This document shows, one piece after another, positions 35,921-44,901 of a stretch of 64,000 nt of DNA. Under the pieces are notes generated by a model. It saw nothing but the letters and a program-made list of their open reading frames with translations. It had not been told where the DNA came from and did no database searches. This DNA comes from JABFSA01 sp963827515 (lineage in GTDB: Bacteria > Acidobacteriota > Vicinamibacteria > Vicinamibacterales > UBA2999). The stretch is from positions 50,596 to 114,595 of the forward strand of contig CAWHBF010000006.1 of NCBI GenBank assembly GCA_963827515.1. Reading direction: 5' to 3'. The position numbers were made by a program, and so were the translations under genes. Numbering within the stretch: the stretch's first letter is position 1; each line of letters opens with the position of its first letter.

Positions 35921-36031
35921 AATCCGTTCGCTCCGCTCGCGTCTTTGTCTCCGCGGGCTGTTTCTCTGGTCAAGCCGCGCCTCGCGCTCTCGCGCCGGCG
36001 CGAGCATGTGCGAATCCAGCCCGAGGAGCCA
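35921..36031 (+). repeat. tRNA-tail repeat unit, copy 1 (111 bp)
   Basis: It starts directly after the tRNA CCA and ends with another copy of the tRNA-Asn 3' end (CGAATCCAGCCCGAGGAGCC). Inside is GGTCAAGCCGCGCCTCGCGC and a GC-rich hairpin. The same 111-bp unit occurs at 51094-51204, and a diverged 105-bp version at 52356-52460. Confidence 0.85.
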
Positions 36032-36052
36032 TCTCCTTCGCTTCCGCTCAGT

Positions 36053-36136
36053 CGACGGCAGTTCCATCACGAGCGCGTGGACGTCACCCGCCTGTTCGAG
36101 TCCGTAAATGATCGCGATGTTGGGATGGTTCAACAC
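36053..36136 (-). pseudogene. Ser/Thr protein kinase remnant
   Basis: 28 codons read LNHPNIAIIYGLEQAGDVHA..LVMELPS, the alphaC-helix to hinge segment of bacterial Pkn2-type kinases. No catalytic loop or P-loop remains on either side. It stops abruptly against the tRNA-tail repeat, as if cut by the rearrangement. Confidence 0.65.
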
Positions 36137-36213
36137 CTACACCGACGACGTGAGCACCACGCCCATCACGGTGATTCAGAACTGGCAGCCCACGGCGCAG
36201 AAGTAAATGATCA

Positions 36214-37080
36214 CGGCGCCCCCCTCCCCGGCGATCGGTCGGTGATTCGCATCCCGTCCTGCACACGACGGCCGCGGCGAGGAGCACGCGCGTCGCGATC
36301 ACCAGGGGCTCTCCGAGCATGACACACCTCGCGGGGCTTAGAATGGCGTTCGAATGAAAGTCTCATTACTCGGCATCACCGGCGTTCCGCTTGGAAAACA
36401 TAACGTCAAAGACCCGCGTCTGGATCAGGCCGACCAACTGATCGAGGCAAAAAAGAAGATTTACGCACAAGTCGATGTCGCCGGCGAAGACGAGGCGGCG
36501 ACCGCCGATGTCATTGTCGTGTCACCAGGAAGCCGCCTCGACCTGATCCTGCAGGATTTGGAGTTCGTCGAAACACGCCTCGGCCGGAATCCGCCAGACG
36601 AGGAACGCGCCGTGCTGGAGAAAACCAAGGCGTGTCTCGAGAGCGACCAGATGATCTCCGCGGCCGGTCTCGCGCCGGAGGAAGTGAAAGCCATCGAGGC
36701 GCACGCCTTCGTCACGATGAAGCCGGTGGTCGTGGCCGAGGCAAAGGACGTTGAGCAGTTCGATGAGTTTCTCGTTCGCGTCATCGGTGACGCCGGCTAC
36801 ATCACCTTTCTGACCGTGGGCGGAGTCGAGAACCGGCAATGGTTGATAAAGGCAGGTACGACCGCGGTTGAAGCCGCGGGCGCCATCCACACTGACATCC
36901 AAAAGGGCTTCATCCGCGCTGAGATCATCAGCTTTGCGGACATGCTGGCCGCCGGGGGCGAGACCGAGGCGAAGCGCGCCAACAAGCAACGCCTGGAAAC
37001 CAAGACGTACGTTATGCAGGATTGCGACTTGACGAACTTCCGGTTCAACAAGACATAAATGAAGTCGCTGACGCCATCGT
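36214..37080 (+). repeat. ~867-bp direct duplication, copy 1
   Basis: The sequence matches 45986-46852 with few differences, including 130 bp upstream of the YchF-like gene and ~20 bp downstream. The flanks on both sides differ completely. The two copies lie in the same orientation 9.8 kb apart and bracket the amidase-fumarate reductase segment. Confidence 0.9.
36354..37058 (+). CDS. YchF/DUF933-like protein lacking a P-loop (copy 1)
   Basis: 234 aa. The C-terminus is the YchF TGS/DUF933 domain: IHTDIQKGFIRAEIISFADM, then KTYVMQDCDLTNFRFNKT. The middle keeps LILQDLEFVETRLGR, matching the YchF helical domain. The N-terminus is GITGVPLGKHNVKD, where YchF has GLPNVGKS, and it lacks the nucleotide-binding G motifs. 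It therefore cannot be a normal ATPase/GTPase. YchF normally binds ribosomes and controls stress responses. It is almost identical to the gene at 46125-46829. Real gene or relic is uncertain, but both frames are intact. Confidence 0.78.
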   Translation: MKVSLLGITGVPLGKHNVKDPRLDQADQLIEAKKKIYAQVDVAGEDEAATADVIVVSPGSRLDLILQDLEFVETRLGRNPPDEERAVLEKTKACLESDQMISAAGLAPEEVKAIEAHAFVTMKPVVVAEAKDVEQFDEFLVRVIGDAGYITFLTVGGVENRQWLIKAGTTAVEAAGAIHTDIQKGFIRAEIISFADMLAAGGETEAKRANKQRLETKTYVMQDCDLTNFRFNKT

Positions 37081-37170
37081 TCGGGCACTGGCGCGCCGAG
37101 TTCGGCGACTACCGCAAGGGCTGGTCAAATCACTGACGTGGGATCGTGGGTGCTCACGGTTGCCGATCAG
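37066..37170 (+). pseudogene. IS30-type transposase remnant
   Basis: In two frames the region reads DAIVRALAR and LPQGLVKSLTWDRG, resembling the central IS30 region that ends in an SLTWDxG catalytic segment. Only ~35 codons survive. It directly follows the 3' limit of the duplicated segment. Confidence 0.42.
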
Positions 37171-37214
37171 TGGAGTCGTCAGAGTCCGATCGTAGAAGCG
37201 GCAGCCAGTATGTC

Positions 37215-37316
37215 CGGTCGCGCCGTTGGCGCCGCCTCGATCGCGCGCTCGTCGTCAGCCAGGCGCCTCGCTCGATCACCGTCGATCATGGCACCGACCG
37301 GCGAGTCGCGAGATTA
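37215..37316 (+). pseudogene. IS3-type transposase (OrfB) remnant
   Basis: The frame reads LDRALVVSQAPRSITVDHGT, similar to the second catalytic Asp region of IS3-family integrase domains (normally VDNGTEF). No other part is found. Together with the IS30- and IS481-like scraps, it marks an insertion hotspot. Confidence 0.4.
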
Positions 37317-37449
37317 AGCAGGAACGTAGGCCAACCTGATCATCCTCAACAAGCCTGGCGTTGGGGCCGACCGACTTCAACGAGCGCGAGACGACCCATT
37401 TCGGTTGGTTCCGCCACGCCGCCGCGAAAGCGTGTTCCGCTGCATCCCA

Positions 37450-37479
37450 TTGCTGGTTCGAATCCAGCCCGAGGAGCCA
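37450..37479 (+). repeat. 30-bp copy of the tRNA-Asn 3' end (att-like)
   Basis: By reading, it is an exact match to 35891-35920, covering the T-arm and acceptor 3' half including CCA. In the same orientation as the tRNA, it defines a ~1.56-kb interval that looks like attL/attR ends of an inserted element. Confidence 0.88.
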
Positions 37480-37561
37480 ATCCGTTCGTGTGAATTCCGA
37501 GACATGGGTAACAGGTCAAGCTCTCTTCTTAGGGCGCAGTCGCGTCCGGAGCGGAGAAGCG

Positions 37562-38145
37562 ATGACGAAGACGGAGCACGTCAGGCTGGTGACCTGGCGA
37601 TCAAAGATCCTGCAGCACGCCGCGGCTGAGAACCGGACGGTGGCGCACACCTGCCGCTACTTCGGGATCTCTCGCAAGACCTACTACAAGTGGGAACGGC
37701 GCTTTAAGAGCCACGGAGAGACGGGGCTGTTGATCGCCCACGCGCGCCGCAACGATGCCCGCGCGCGACCCCGTCTGAGGTCGTCAGCAAGATCCTGTAT
37801 CTGCGCCAGCAGTATCACTTCGGTGCCGGCAGGATCGCCGATTATCTCCGACGGTTCCATCAGGTGGCGGTCGCCCGCTCGACCGTCCACCGCCTCCTCG
37901 GCAAGCATGGCCTGGGCCGGCTCCCGGCCAATCAGAAACATCGGGCGCGACGGCTGCGCTGGCAGCGCTACGAAAAGCCTCAGCCCGGGCATCGACTGCA
38001 AGTCGACGTGAAGTTTCTCGAGCGGATTCCCGGTAGCCGGAAGCGTTTCTACCAGTTCACGGCTATCGACGATTGCACACGCATCCGCGTCCTCAAAGTC
38101 TTCGACGCGTGCAATCAGGCCACGGCCATCCGCTTCATCGAGGGG
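37562..38145 (+). pseudogene. IS481-type transposase, frameshifted and truncated
   Basis: First frame: MTKTEHVRLVTWRSKILQHA and a helix-turn-helix (YFGISRKTYYKWERRFKSHG). After one missing base near 37770, the next frame continues TPSEVVSKILYLRQQYHFGA, HRLLGKHGLG, QVDVKFLERIPG (first catalytic Asp) and TAIDDCTR (second). The coding sequence stops at 38145 where a 97-bp repeat begins, removing the C-terminal catalytic Glu. It cannot transpose. Confidence 0.85.
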
Positions 38146-38240
38146 CGGCCACCGGCAATCTTTTGCTGTGTCAGGGGGCCAGGGGCGCACAACGGGGTCA
38201 TCGGTTAACCACGGGAATGCCCTAATATCGTCTATCGTCT
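38144..38240 (+). repeat. ~97-bp repeat R97, copy 1
   Basis: It runs from GGGGCGGCCACCGGCAATC to ATCGTCTATCGTC and contains CGGTTAACCACGG. The same sequence occurs at 45865-45961 and 46863-46960. Here it truncates the transposase gene. It has no similarity I recognise to IS ends or integron attC sites. Confidence 0.88.
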
Positions 38241-38330
38241 TGGCCACCGTACTGGACGTTTTTCGACCCTGGCTCATCCGTGAGGCCGGGTCCACGCTGC
38301 CTGCGCGATACGTCGACGATCTTCTCTTCG

Positions 38331-40645
38331 CTACGGCTCACCAGCGACCGGCCCGAAGGCGGCCGGCGGAACACGGTGCTTGGTCGCGGCTTCATACGCG
38401 GACGCCGTCTTGAGCAGCGCCGGCTCGTCACCTTGTCCGGCGAAGAACGTGATTGCAATCGGCATCGGGTGCGGCAGCAGAGACTGCGGCGTCCCCGGCG
38501 GCAGGACCGAGACGTAATTGGTCCTGTCCGGGTTGAGTGCGAATCGCGGCTCGTACACGATTTGGTTGTAGCCGCCCGGCACGACGACGCGTGGAATCTG
38601 CAGGGCGGGGGTGATCCCCTCGAGACTCGCCGTACCGACATTGGGGCCGAGAATCTTGGGCGTCGGTACCGTGTTCTCCGGATGCACGAACAGGTCGACG
38701 CCGTTCTCCTGCATCACCTTGAGGAGGACGGTCCTCCCGATCTGGCTGACCGCCAGCCGTCCCGCCTTGCCGGCCGACAGCGTCGTCCTGCTGTCGACCC
38801 AGTTCTCCGCGGCCGCCCGCGTCGCGTCGTCTCGGAATCTCGCGTGGGACACCCACGCGGCCCAGTTGGTGATCGTGCGATCTCCCCTGGCGGCCAGGTA
38901 GCGGTCCATCTCGAACTTGAAATCGAGCGCGTTCGGCAGTCCGGCGATCGAGGCGATGGTGTCGAGCCGGATCTCGTTCGAGAGCGGCGCCTCGCGCCGG
39001 CTCAACTTCAGCAGGTACCTGGTACCGAATCCACCTGGTGCCCGGGCACGGCGAACACCAGCGCGCCGGACGGCGTGCGGCGCGAGAAGATTTCCGGCAT
39101 GAAGCGCGGCAGCGTCTCCGAGAATGCATCCGCGAACGTGTACTTCAGGTTCGGAACGCCGGGATCGTCCGGGTACGCGGGCGTATTCGACTCGACGATC
39201 TCTGCCCCGAGCGCATCACGCAGAGTGTTTTTGATCTCCTGGTCGATCTGCGTGCTGATCGCCGCATGGTTGGCGGTGGGCGTCACCATATGCTCCCGAA
39301 GGATGGCGATCCGCATCCCCTGGAGCGGCTTGCCGCCGCTCGCTGCTACATCACCGATCAGATTCTGAACGTAGGGTTGGTCGCTGATTAGCGATTTCGG
39401 CAAGGCCGTAAACGGATCCCTCGGGTCGAAGTACCCCGTGACAGGGTCCTTGATGGCATCGAGGACGCGCGCTCCGTCCTCGAGTGTTCGCGCAATGATT
39501 CCGGCGCGGTCGATCACCGCCTGGTTGCCGATGCCGCCGCTGTCCGGCAGGAGGCCCTTCGTAGGGAGGATGAGCGCTACGTTGTTCCTGGACGCGGGCC
39601 CCTGACAGGACGCCACCGTTTGTTCGCAGATGGCAACCGTGACGAGGTTGGTGGCTACCGCGACGCCGGACCCGGAACTGGAACCTCGCGGCACCCGTTC
39701 CGTGTCGTACGGATTGCAGGCCTGGCCCGACCAACTGCTGATCGCCTGTCCCCCGGCCACGAAGTTCGACTTCGCCTTCGCAGGTCCGCCCGGGTCGTTG
39801 GGACCGGCGTTAAACTCGTGCGACGTCGCCTTCGCGTAAATGATGGCACCCTTCTCCCTCAGGCGTGCGGCGATCGTGGAATCGAACGGCGGTGCGTCCA
39901 TGGCGAACGCGACGTCATTGCCCGACGTCGACCGCATGTCCTTCGTATCGTACGGATCCTTGAACGCCACCGTGACGCAGTACATCGGCAACGCGGCCAA
40001 GTCAGGATTCTCGCCATAGCGAGCGTCGAGTTCCGCGGCCCGCTCGAGCGCGTCCGGATGCTGCCGGAACGCCTCGCACTCCGGCGGCGCACCGGTCGGA
40101 AGCGGTCCCGTGGAGGGGTGGGCGTCGAAAGCGCCCTTGCACGTGACAGAGCGCTCTCCGCGGATATTCAGGGTTTCGAGCGCGTTCACCTGGCCCGCGT
40201 TCGGGATACCGACACGCATGCCCGCCTGCTGCCGCACCGTGGGATCCGACACCGTGGATTCCATCCTGCCGAAGTCCAGCGGGGGTCCGGAGTACGTGTC
40301 GAGATCCGGGAAGAGTGTCGACGCCGCCACTGTCTGCGTCGGAAACGCCAGTGGGGCACCCGCGCGAACGACACCGGTACTCGACGGGATCGGCGCGCCC
40401 TCAGCAGTCACGAGGCTCGTGCAGACGCCGTTGTACGCCTTCGCCCGATTGATGTAGGCCTCCACGATGGCGCGGCACGAGGTCTGGCCGGTGGTAATCG
40501 CCGTGTGAATGCCTGCAATCGTGGTTTCCTGGAGGTGGAACGGCGACGGCGGCGCCTGGCGTGCGCAGCTGGCGATCATCGCGCACAGGATCAGTATGAC
40601 AAGGACGGACACCGGCCTGAGGCGTGCGGACGAATGGTTGTGCAT
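38331..40645 (-). pseudogene. Amidase-signature lipoprotein, one-base frameshift
   Basis: About 771 aa after correction. The start has a lipobox (CAMIASC), so it is membrane-anchored. Amidase motifs: the catalytic Lys in IYAKATSHEF, the SSSGSG loop (GSSSGSGVAVATNLV), and RRTPSGALVFAVPGH. The C-terminal domain in another frame begins RYLLKLSRREAPLSNEI, LDTIASIAGLPNALD. A missing base in the AA/TT run at 39028-39029 separates the two parts (39008-40645 and 38331-39005). Amide-bond hydrolysis on the periplasmic side is likely; the substrate is unknown. Confidence 0.82.
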
Positions 40646-40679
40646 GGAGGAAGGGTCTCATAAACCGCGAACACCGTAA

Positions 40680-41360
40680 CTATCTCGTCACAACTTCACC
40701 GGGCGGGTCGCCCCGCGGCGGCGCCGGGAACGCGTGATGGTACAGCGACTGATAGCGGATGTTCCCGCCGTTCTCGTCGATCCATCCGAACGACTGCTGG
40801 AAGAGTCCCGGCTCCGCCTCCCCTTTAGGCGCGGTCCCTTCGATGATGTACAGCTTCTGATTGTGCATATAGACGGCGGCCATCGTGCGCGATCCGTCCC
40901 GATTCGTCAGATGGATCTGATGCCCGCCCACGCTGTAGTTGGTGTTCCAATTCAACTGCGTCAACTTCGAATCGCGAAGCAGGAACTTCGACGTCGCATG
41001 CATGATCGCGCCGTGAAAATCGAGGCGCCAGTGGCCCACACCGGAGAAACCGGTGCCTCCATAGCACCCTTCGGTCCTTGCGGCGCATTTCTGCGCCTTT
41101 TCCGTGAGGACCTTCTCAATCTGGCTGTAGTCGACTACGGTCAGCGCGTACCGGCTCTTCCCCTTCTCGGCGCTGTAGACGCGCGCTGGCAGCTCGGCGC
41201 CGTACTGTGTCGTGTAGGTCGTCTGGGTCACCCTGGGCTGTCCAGGGAAATTGCCGGTAAACCGATCCTCCTTACTGACATACTCGATCCATTCCTGCGC
41301 AGACGCGGGAGTGGACAACGACAGGAGCAGAATCGCGGCGACGAGTGGGCTGAAACGCAT
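40680..41360 (-). CDS. Small exported protein of unknown function
   Basis: 226 aa from the ATG at 41360 (GGAGGGAAGG upstream). The longer frame to 42167 has no conserved look. Signal peptide MRFSPLVAAILLLSLSTPAS, then AQEWIEYVSKEDRFTGNFPG, YTTQYGAELPARVYSAE, SRYALTVVDYSQIEKVL, and FGWIDENGGNIRYQSLY. Two Cys in QKCAARTEGCYGG may form a disulfide. I do not recognise a named family. It ends 34 bp from the amidase start on the same strand, so they could be co-transcribed. Confidence 0.7.
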   Translation of the reverse strand: MRFSPLVAAILLLSLSTPASAQEWIEYVSKEDRFTGNFPGQPRVTQTTYTTQYGAELPARVYSAEKGKSRYALTVVDYSQIEKVLTEKAQKCAARTEGCYGGTGFSGVGHWRLDFHGAIMHATSKFLLRDSKLTQLNWNTNYSVGGHQIHLTNRDGSRTMAAVYMHNQKLYIIEGTAPKGEAEPGLFQQSFGWIDENGGNIRYQSLYHHAFPAPPRGDPPGEVVTR

Positions 41361-41495
41361 CGTCCTTCCCTCCGGTTCTCGGGGCCGGCACGCGCCGAAC
41401 CCTGCGCGCGGATCATTGCGCCCGTCGGACGCGCCTGTCAAACGACCGTCCCAACTTCTAACTTCCAACGTCTCACTTCCAACTTGAGAGGTGGC

Positions 41496-41515
41496 GGCTC
41501 CTCGGGCTGGATTCG
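41496..41515 (-). repeat. 20-bp inverted copy of the tRNA-Asn 3' end
   Basis: GGCTCCTCGGGCTGGATTCG is the exact reverse complement of the tRNA tail CGAATCCAGCCCGAGGAGCC. It lies in a gene-poor stretch and may be a further att-like scar. Confidence 0.8.
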
Positions 41516-41579
41516 TGCCGAGAGCAACGAGCCGGAGGCGAGTTGATCGAAGCCTAGAGCCAAGCCGCCGGAGCCAACC

Positions 41580-41898
41580 TGCGGAGCAGGTTGCTCGCCG
41601 CACGGCCACGATCCACCCCGCGATCGCCGGCGCACCGCCGACCATCAGACCGCCGAGCGTGTCGGCGATCTGATCCCACTCCATGCCAGACGTGCCGATT
41701 ACGCGCGTGGTGACGAGGCCGCCCGCTATGAATCCAAAAAGAACGAGCACGACCAGCTTTCGCAGGGCGCAGCGGGTAGGGTGATGCCGCGTCTGTATGT
41801 AGACCCAGCCCGCCCGATAGCGAGATGGTTGCTCTTTTGGCGCCCCAGTGAGTCGATAAGCGTGAGGATCCCGACGAACAAGACAAGTCCACCGGTCA
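41580..41898 (-). pseudogene. Degenerate small membrane protein region
   Basis: Two minus-strand frames encode membrane-like segments: MTGGLVLFVGILTLIDSLG, then LRKLVVLVLFGFIAGGLV, then IAGWIVAVRR. They do not join into one frame without a shift, and no start with a ribosome-binding site is evident. The rest of 41361-42120 holds the tRNA-tail copy and regulatory-looking repeats. Confidence 0.35.
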
Positions 41899-41935
41899 TG
41901 AAGTAAGTAGCCGGTCATTGTAAGTCGCCTCGGAC

Positions 41936-41961
41936 GTTGACAAAGCGCGAGGATTGTCAAC
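41936..41961. promoter_or_regulatory. Inverted repeat GTTGACA-N12-TGTCAAC upstream of the frd region
   Basis: Both 7-bp arms are perfect. It lies ~160 bp before the small ORF at 42121 and ~455 bp before frdA. It could be an operator for a dimeric regulator. Confidence 0.4.
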
Positions 41962-41981
41962 GGCACCCAGTCTAAGAAGGC

Positions 41982-41996
41982 TTGACACACAGTCAA
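41982..41996. promoter_or_regulatory. FNR-like palindrome TTGAC-N5-GTCAA
   Basis: It resembles the CRP/FNR-type half-site TTGAT/ATCAA, with C/G in place of T/A and one extra spacer base. Followed by an A-tract, it sits ahead of the small ORF and the fumarate reductase operon, where anaerobic control would make sense. By inference only. Confidence 0.35.
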
Positions 41997-42120
41997 AAAA
42001 AACCCTTGCGGTCCGCGCCTTCCGTCGTAAACTGTGCCCCGTCTGAGGCCGCCGCGGGCGGCCTGCGATCGTCGACGAGACATGTCGGCGGGCCTCCCAG
42101 GGCATCGGAAGGAGGGCGGC

Positions 42121-42348
42121 GTGAACACGGAAGGTAGGTTCAAGGGCCGGCAGGCACCGTGCGGCAAGATAGTCGACGGGGAGAGCTACGAGGACCACGA
42201 CGAAGATATTGTGGTCACTCGGGAGGTTGAATACATGTGTGGATGCCTCAGCATCCAGCATGAGTACCACGACGGAACCATCAGCCGGAAGGTCGTGCAC
42301 CACGACGGGCACGTCCTGGTCGACGAACTCCTGTCGAGCGGATCTTGA
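42121..42348 (+). CDS. Small hypothetical protein upstream of frd
   Basis: 75 aa from GTG 42121, preceded by AAGGAGGG. Charged and His-rich: YEDHDEDIVVTREVEYMCGC, then HDGTISRKVVHHDGHVL. The CGC pair and several His residues could bind a metal. No family recognised. 68 bp before frdA and likely on the same transcript. Confidence 0.55.
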   Translation: MNTEGRFKGRQAPCGKIVDGESYEDHDEDIVVTREVEYMCGCLSIQHEYHDGTISRKVVHHDGHVLVDELLSSGS

Positions 42349-42416
42349 GAGGGCCGTCCGGGCGGCCGGCTCCCGGGTTTGATCAAGCGAGCATGGTGGG
42401 CTAGGAGACTCAGGAC

Positions 42417-44204
42417 GTGACCCCTTCCCATGACATCGTGCTGGTAGGCGGCGGCGGCGCGGGCCTCAGAGCCGCCATCGCGATCGCGGAAGCCAATTTC
42501 CGCCTCAATGTTGCAGTCGTTTCGAAGGTGTACCCGATGCGGAGCCACACGGTCTCCGCCGAGGGAGGCGCTGCGGGAGTCATTGCGGCCGACGACAGCC
42601 TCGACGAGCACGCCTTCGACACGATCGCAGGCGGCGACTGGATGTGCGATCAGGACGCCGTGGAAGCGTTCGTGCAGGAAGCGCCGCAGGAGCTGCTCCG
42701 CATGGAACACTGGGGCTGTCCCTGGAACCGCGAGCCGAACGGCAGGATTGCGGTGCGTCCGTTCGGCGGGATGAAACGGAAGCGCACGTGGTTTGCCGCC
42801 GACAAGACCGGCTTCCACATGCTCCATACGCTCTTCCAGACCTCCCTCAAGTACACCAGCGTCACGCGGTACGACGAATGGTTCGTGACGAAGCTGCTGG
42901 TCGATGATGGCCGGGTGCAGGGTGTGGTGGCCATCGACCTGGCGTCGGGCAGGATCGAGGCGATCACCGCTCGTGCGGTGATCCTCTGCACGGGAGGCTG
43001 CGGCAAGGTGTTTCCCTTCACCACCAACGCAGCGATCAAGAACGGCGATGGGATGTCGCTGGCGTATCGCGCAGGCGCGCCGCTCAAGGACATGGAGTTC
43101 GTCCAATACCATCCCACCGGGCTGCCCTTTACTGGCATCCTCATTACCGAGGCCGCGCGTTCAGAGGGTGGCTATCTGATCAACAAGGACGGCTACCGGT
43201 ACCTGCAGGACTACCAGCTCGGCACGCCGCAGCCGCAACCGGTGTTCAAGTCGATGGAGCTGGGGCCGCGCGACCGGTTGTCGCAGGCCTTCATGAAAGA
43301 GCTGGAGAAGGGCCGCACGATCGACACGCCCTACGGTCCTGTCGTTCACCTCGACCTGCGTCATATGGGCGCGAAGAAGATCGAGGCGAAGATCCCGTTC
43401 GTGCGTGAGCTGTGTAAGAAGTACCAGAACCTCGACCCGGTCACCGATCTGATCCCTGTCCGCCCGGTCGTCCACTACATGATGGGGGGGGTCCACACCG
43501 ACATCAACGGCGCCACCCCGCTCGCCGGCCTGTACGCCGCAGGCGAGTGTGCCTGCGTGAGCATCAACGGCGCCAATCGCCTCGGATCCAATTCTTTGCC
43601 AGAGCTGCTCGTCTTCGGCGCCCGTGCGGGTCGGGCCGCTGCCGAGTACGTCTCGCCTCAGCAGAACGTCAATCCAAGCATCATGGCGCAGGTCCATGAT
43701 GAGGAGCTGCGGCTCGAGCGAGATCTCCTGAACAAGAGAGGGCGCGAGCGCCTCGCCGACCTCCGTGAGGAAATGCAGAAGACGATGGAGGAGAGCGCCG
43801 GCATTTATCGAACGGGCGCATCCCTGGCGCAGGGACAAGACCGATTGCACCGCCTGCAGGAACGCTTCAAGAATGTCGCGATTGAAGACGAGAGCAGGAC
43901 GTTCAACACCGAGCGGACCATGGTCCTGGAATTGTCCTTCATGCTCGACGTCGCTCTGTCGATCATCAGTTCGGCCTTGCTCCGCGAAGAATCACGCGGT
44001 GCGCATCAGCGGACCGATTTCCCGAAGCGCGACGACATCCGTTTTCTCGCACACTCATTGGCATCCCGTCAATCGGACAACTCGTGCCGGGTCGAGTACC
44101 TGCCGGTCACGATCACCCGCTGGCCGCCTGGCGAGCGGGTTTACGGGGAGGCGGCTTCGCATGACGGATCGCATAAGGTTGAAGGTAGCGCTTTACCGAC
44201 CTGA
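42417..44204 (+). CDS. frdA: Fumarate reductase flavoprotein subunit
   Basis: 595 aa from GTG 42417. It catalyses fumarate to succinate (or the reverse) with covalent FAD. Features: FAD fold HDIVLVGGGGAGLRAA, the FAD-attaching His in RSHTVSAEGG, active-site blocks QYHPTGLPFTGILITEAARS and LDLRHMG, VHYMMGGVHTDINGATPL, and GANRLGSNSLPELLVFG. The N-terminus (HDIVLVGGGGAGLRAAIAIA) and the presence of separate C and D anchors favour FrdA over SdhA. The 3' end overlaps frdB by 44 bp. Confidence 0.93.
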   Translation: MTPSHDIVLVGGGGAGLRAAIAIAEANFRLNVAVVSKVYPMRSHTVSAEGGAAGVIAADDSLDEHAFDTIAGGDWMCDQDAVEAFVQEAPQELLRMEHWGCPWNREPNGRIAVRPFGGMKRKRTWFAADKTGFHMLHTLFQTSLKYTSVTRYDEWFVTKLLVDDGRVQGVVAIDLASGRIEAITARAVILCTGGCGKVFPFTTNAAIKNGDGMSLAYRAGAPLKDMEFVQYHPTGLPFTGILITEAARSEGGYLINKDGYRYLQDYQLGTPQPQPVFKSMELGPRDRLSQAFMKELEKGRTIDTPYGPVVHLDLRHMGAKKIEAKIPFVRELCKKYQNLDPVTDLIPVRPVVHYMMGGVHTDINGATPLAGLYAAGECACVSINGANRLGSNSLPELLVFGARAGRAAAEYVSPQQNVNPSIMAQVHDEELRLERDLLNKRGRERLADLREEMQKTMEESAGIYRTGASLAQGQDRLHRLQERFKNVAIEDESRTFNTERTMVLELSFMLDVALSIISSALLREESRGAHQRTDFPKRDDIRFLAHSLASRQSDNSCRVEYLPVTITRWPPGERVYGEAASHDGSHKVEGSALPT

Positions 44205-44901
44205 GAAGGACTCTGAGCCCAGTTTCCGGGAATACGAGGTGCCCTTCGACAAAGACTGGGTCGTCCTCGATGGTCTCAACTGGATCAAGGATCGACTCGA
44301 CGGCACGCTCGCCTTCCGCTGGTCGTGCCGCATGGGCGTCTGCGGAAGCTGCGGGATGACCGTCAACGGTGAACCTAAGCTGACCTGCGCGACGTTTCTC
44401 TCCGACTACGCGCCAGGCACGGTCCGCGTGGAGCCGCTCCGCAATTTCCCCATCATCCGCGACCTGATCGTCGACATCGGCGACTTCATGCGGAAGCTGG
44501 TGAGGGTGAAACCGTGGATCGTACACGAGGCGGAAAAACCGCTGGCCGAGGGCGAGTACCTGCAGACGCCGGAGGAACTGGACGAGTACAAGCAGTACAG
44601 CATGTGCATCAACTGCATGCTGTGTTACGCCGCCTGTCCGATCTACGGCCTCGACCCGAAGTTCATCGGTCCTGCCGCGATCGCGCTCGCGCAACGTTAC
44701 AACCTTGACTCACGAGACGAGGGAGCGAGGCACCGGATGGACGTGCTCTCGGAGCACGAGGGGATCTGGGGCTGCACCTTCGTGGGGGAATGTACCAAGG
44801 TCTGTCCGAAAAATGTCGACCCGGCTGGCGCCATTCAGCGGTACAAGCTGGACGCGGCATTGGCGTCGATCAAGTCCTACTTCATGCCGAGGGGGGCGTA
44901 A
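44161..44901 (+). CDS. frdB: Fumarate reductase iron-sulfur subunit
   Basis: 246 aa from ATG 44161. The N-terminal 2Fe-2S ferredoxin domain has the Cys set CRMGVCGSCG plus the later Cys of KLTC. The C-terminal domain has two cluster sets: CINCMLCYAACP and CTFVGECTKVCP. It carries electrons between frdA and the quinol site in the membrane. ATG 44161 is the only start that keeps the ferredoxin fold complete. Its stop overlaps the frdC ATG (TAATG). Confidence 0.95.
   Translation: MTDRIRLKVALYRPEKDSEPSFREYEVPFDKDWVVLDGLNWIKDRLDGTLAFRWSCRMGVCGSCGMTVNGEPKLTCATFLSDYAPGTVRVEPLRNFPIIRDLIVDIGDFMRKLVRVKPWIVHEAEKPLAEGEYLQTPEELDEYKQYSMCINCMLCYAACPIYGLDPKFIGPAAIALAQRYNLDSRDEGARHRMDVLSEHEGIWGCTFVGECTKVCPKNVDPAGAIQRYKLDAALASIKSYFMPRGA

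Noticed and set aside
36353..37058. YchF-like genes considered as a full GTPase with a shifted start
   Set aside because: No P-loop or other nucleotide motif appears in any frame for 300 bp upstream. Both copies begin at the same ATG with the same missing part.
38144..38240. R97 considered as an integron attC site
   Set aside because: The GTTRRRY/RYYYAAC core pair is not present (GTTAACC fails), there is no extended imperfect hairpin and no integron integrase in the window.
40680..42167. 495-codon minus-strand frame as a single long gene
   Set aside because: Only the last 226 codons have a signal peptide and normal composition. The first 269 read through repeat-like DNA and the tRNA-tail copy.
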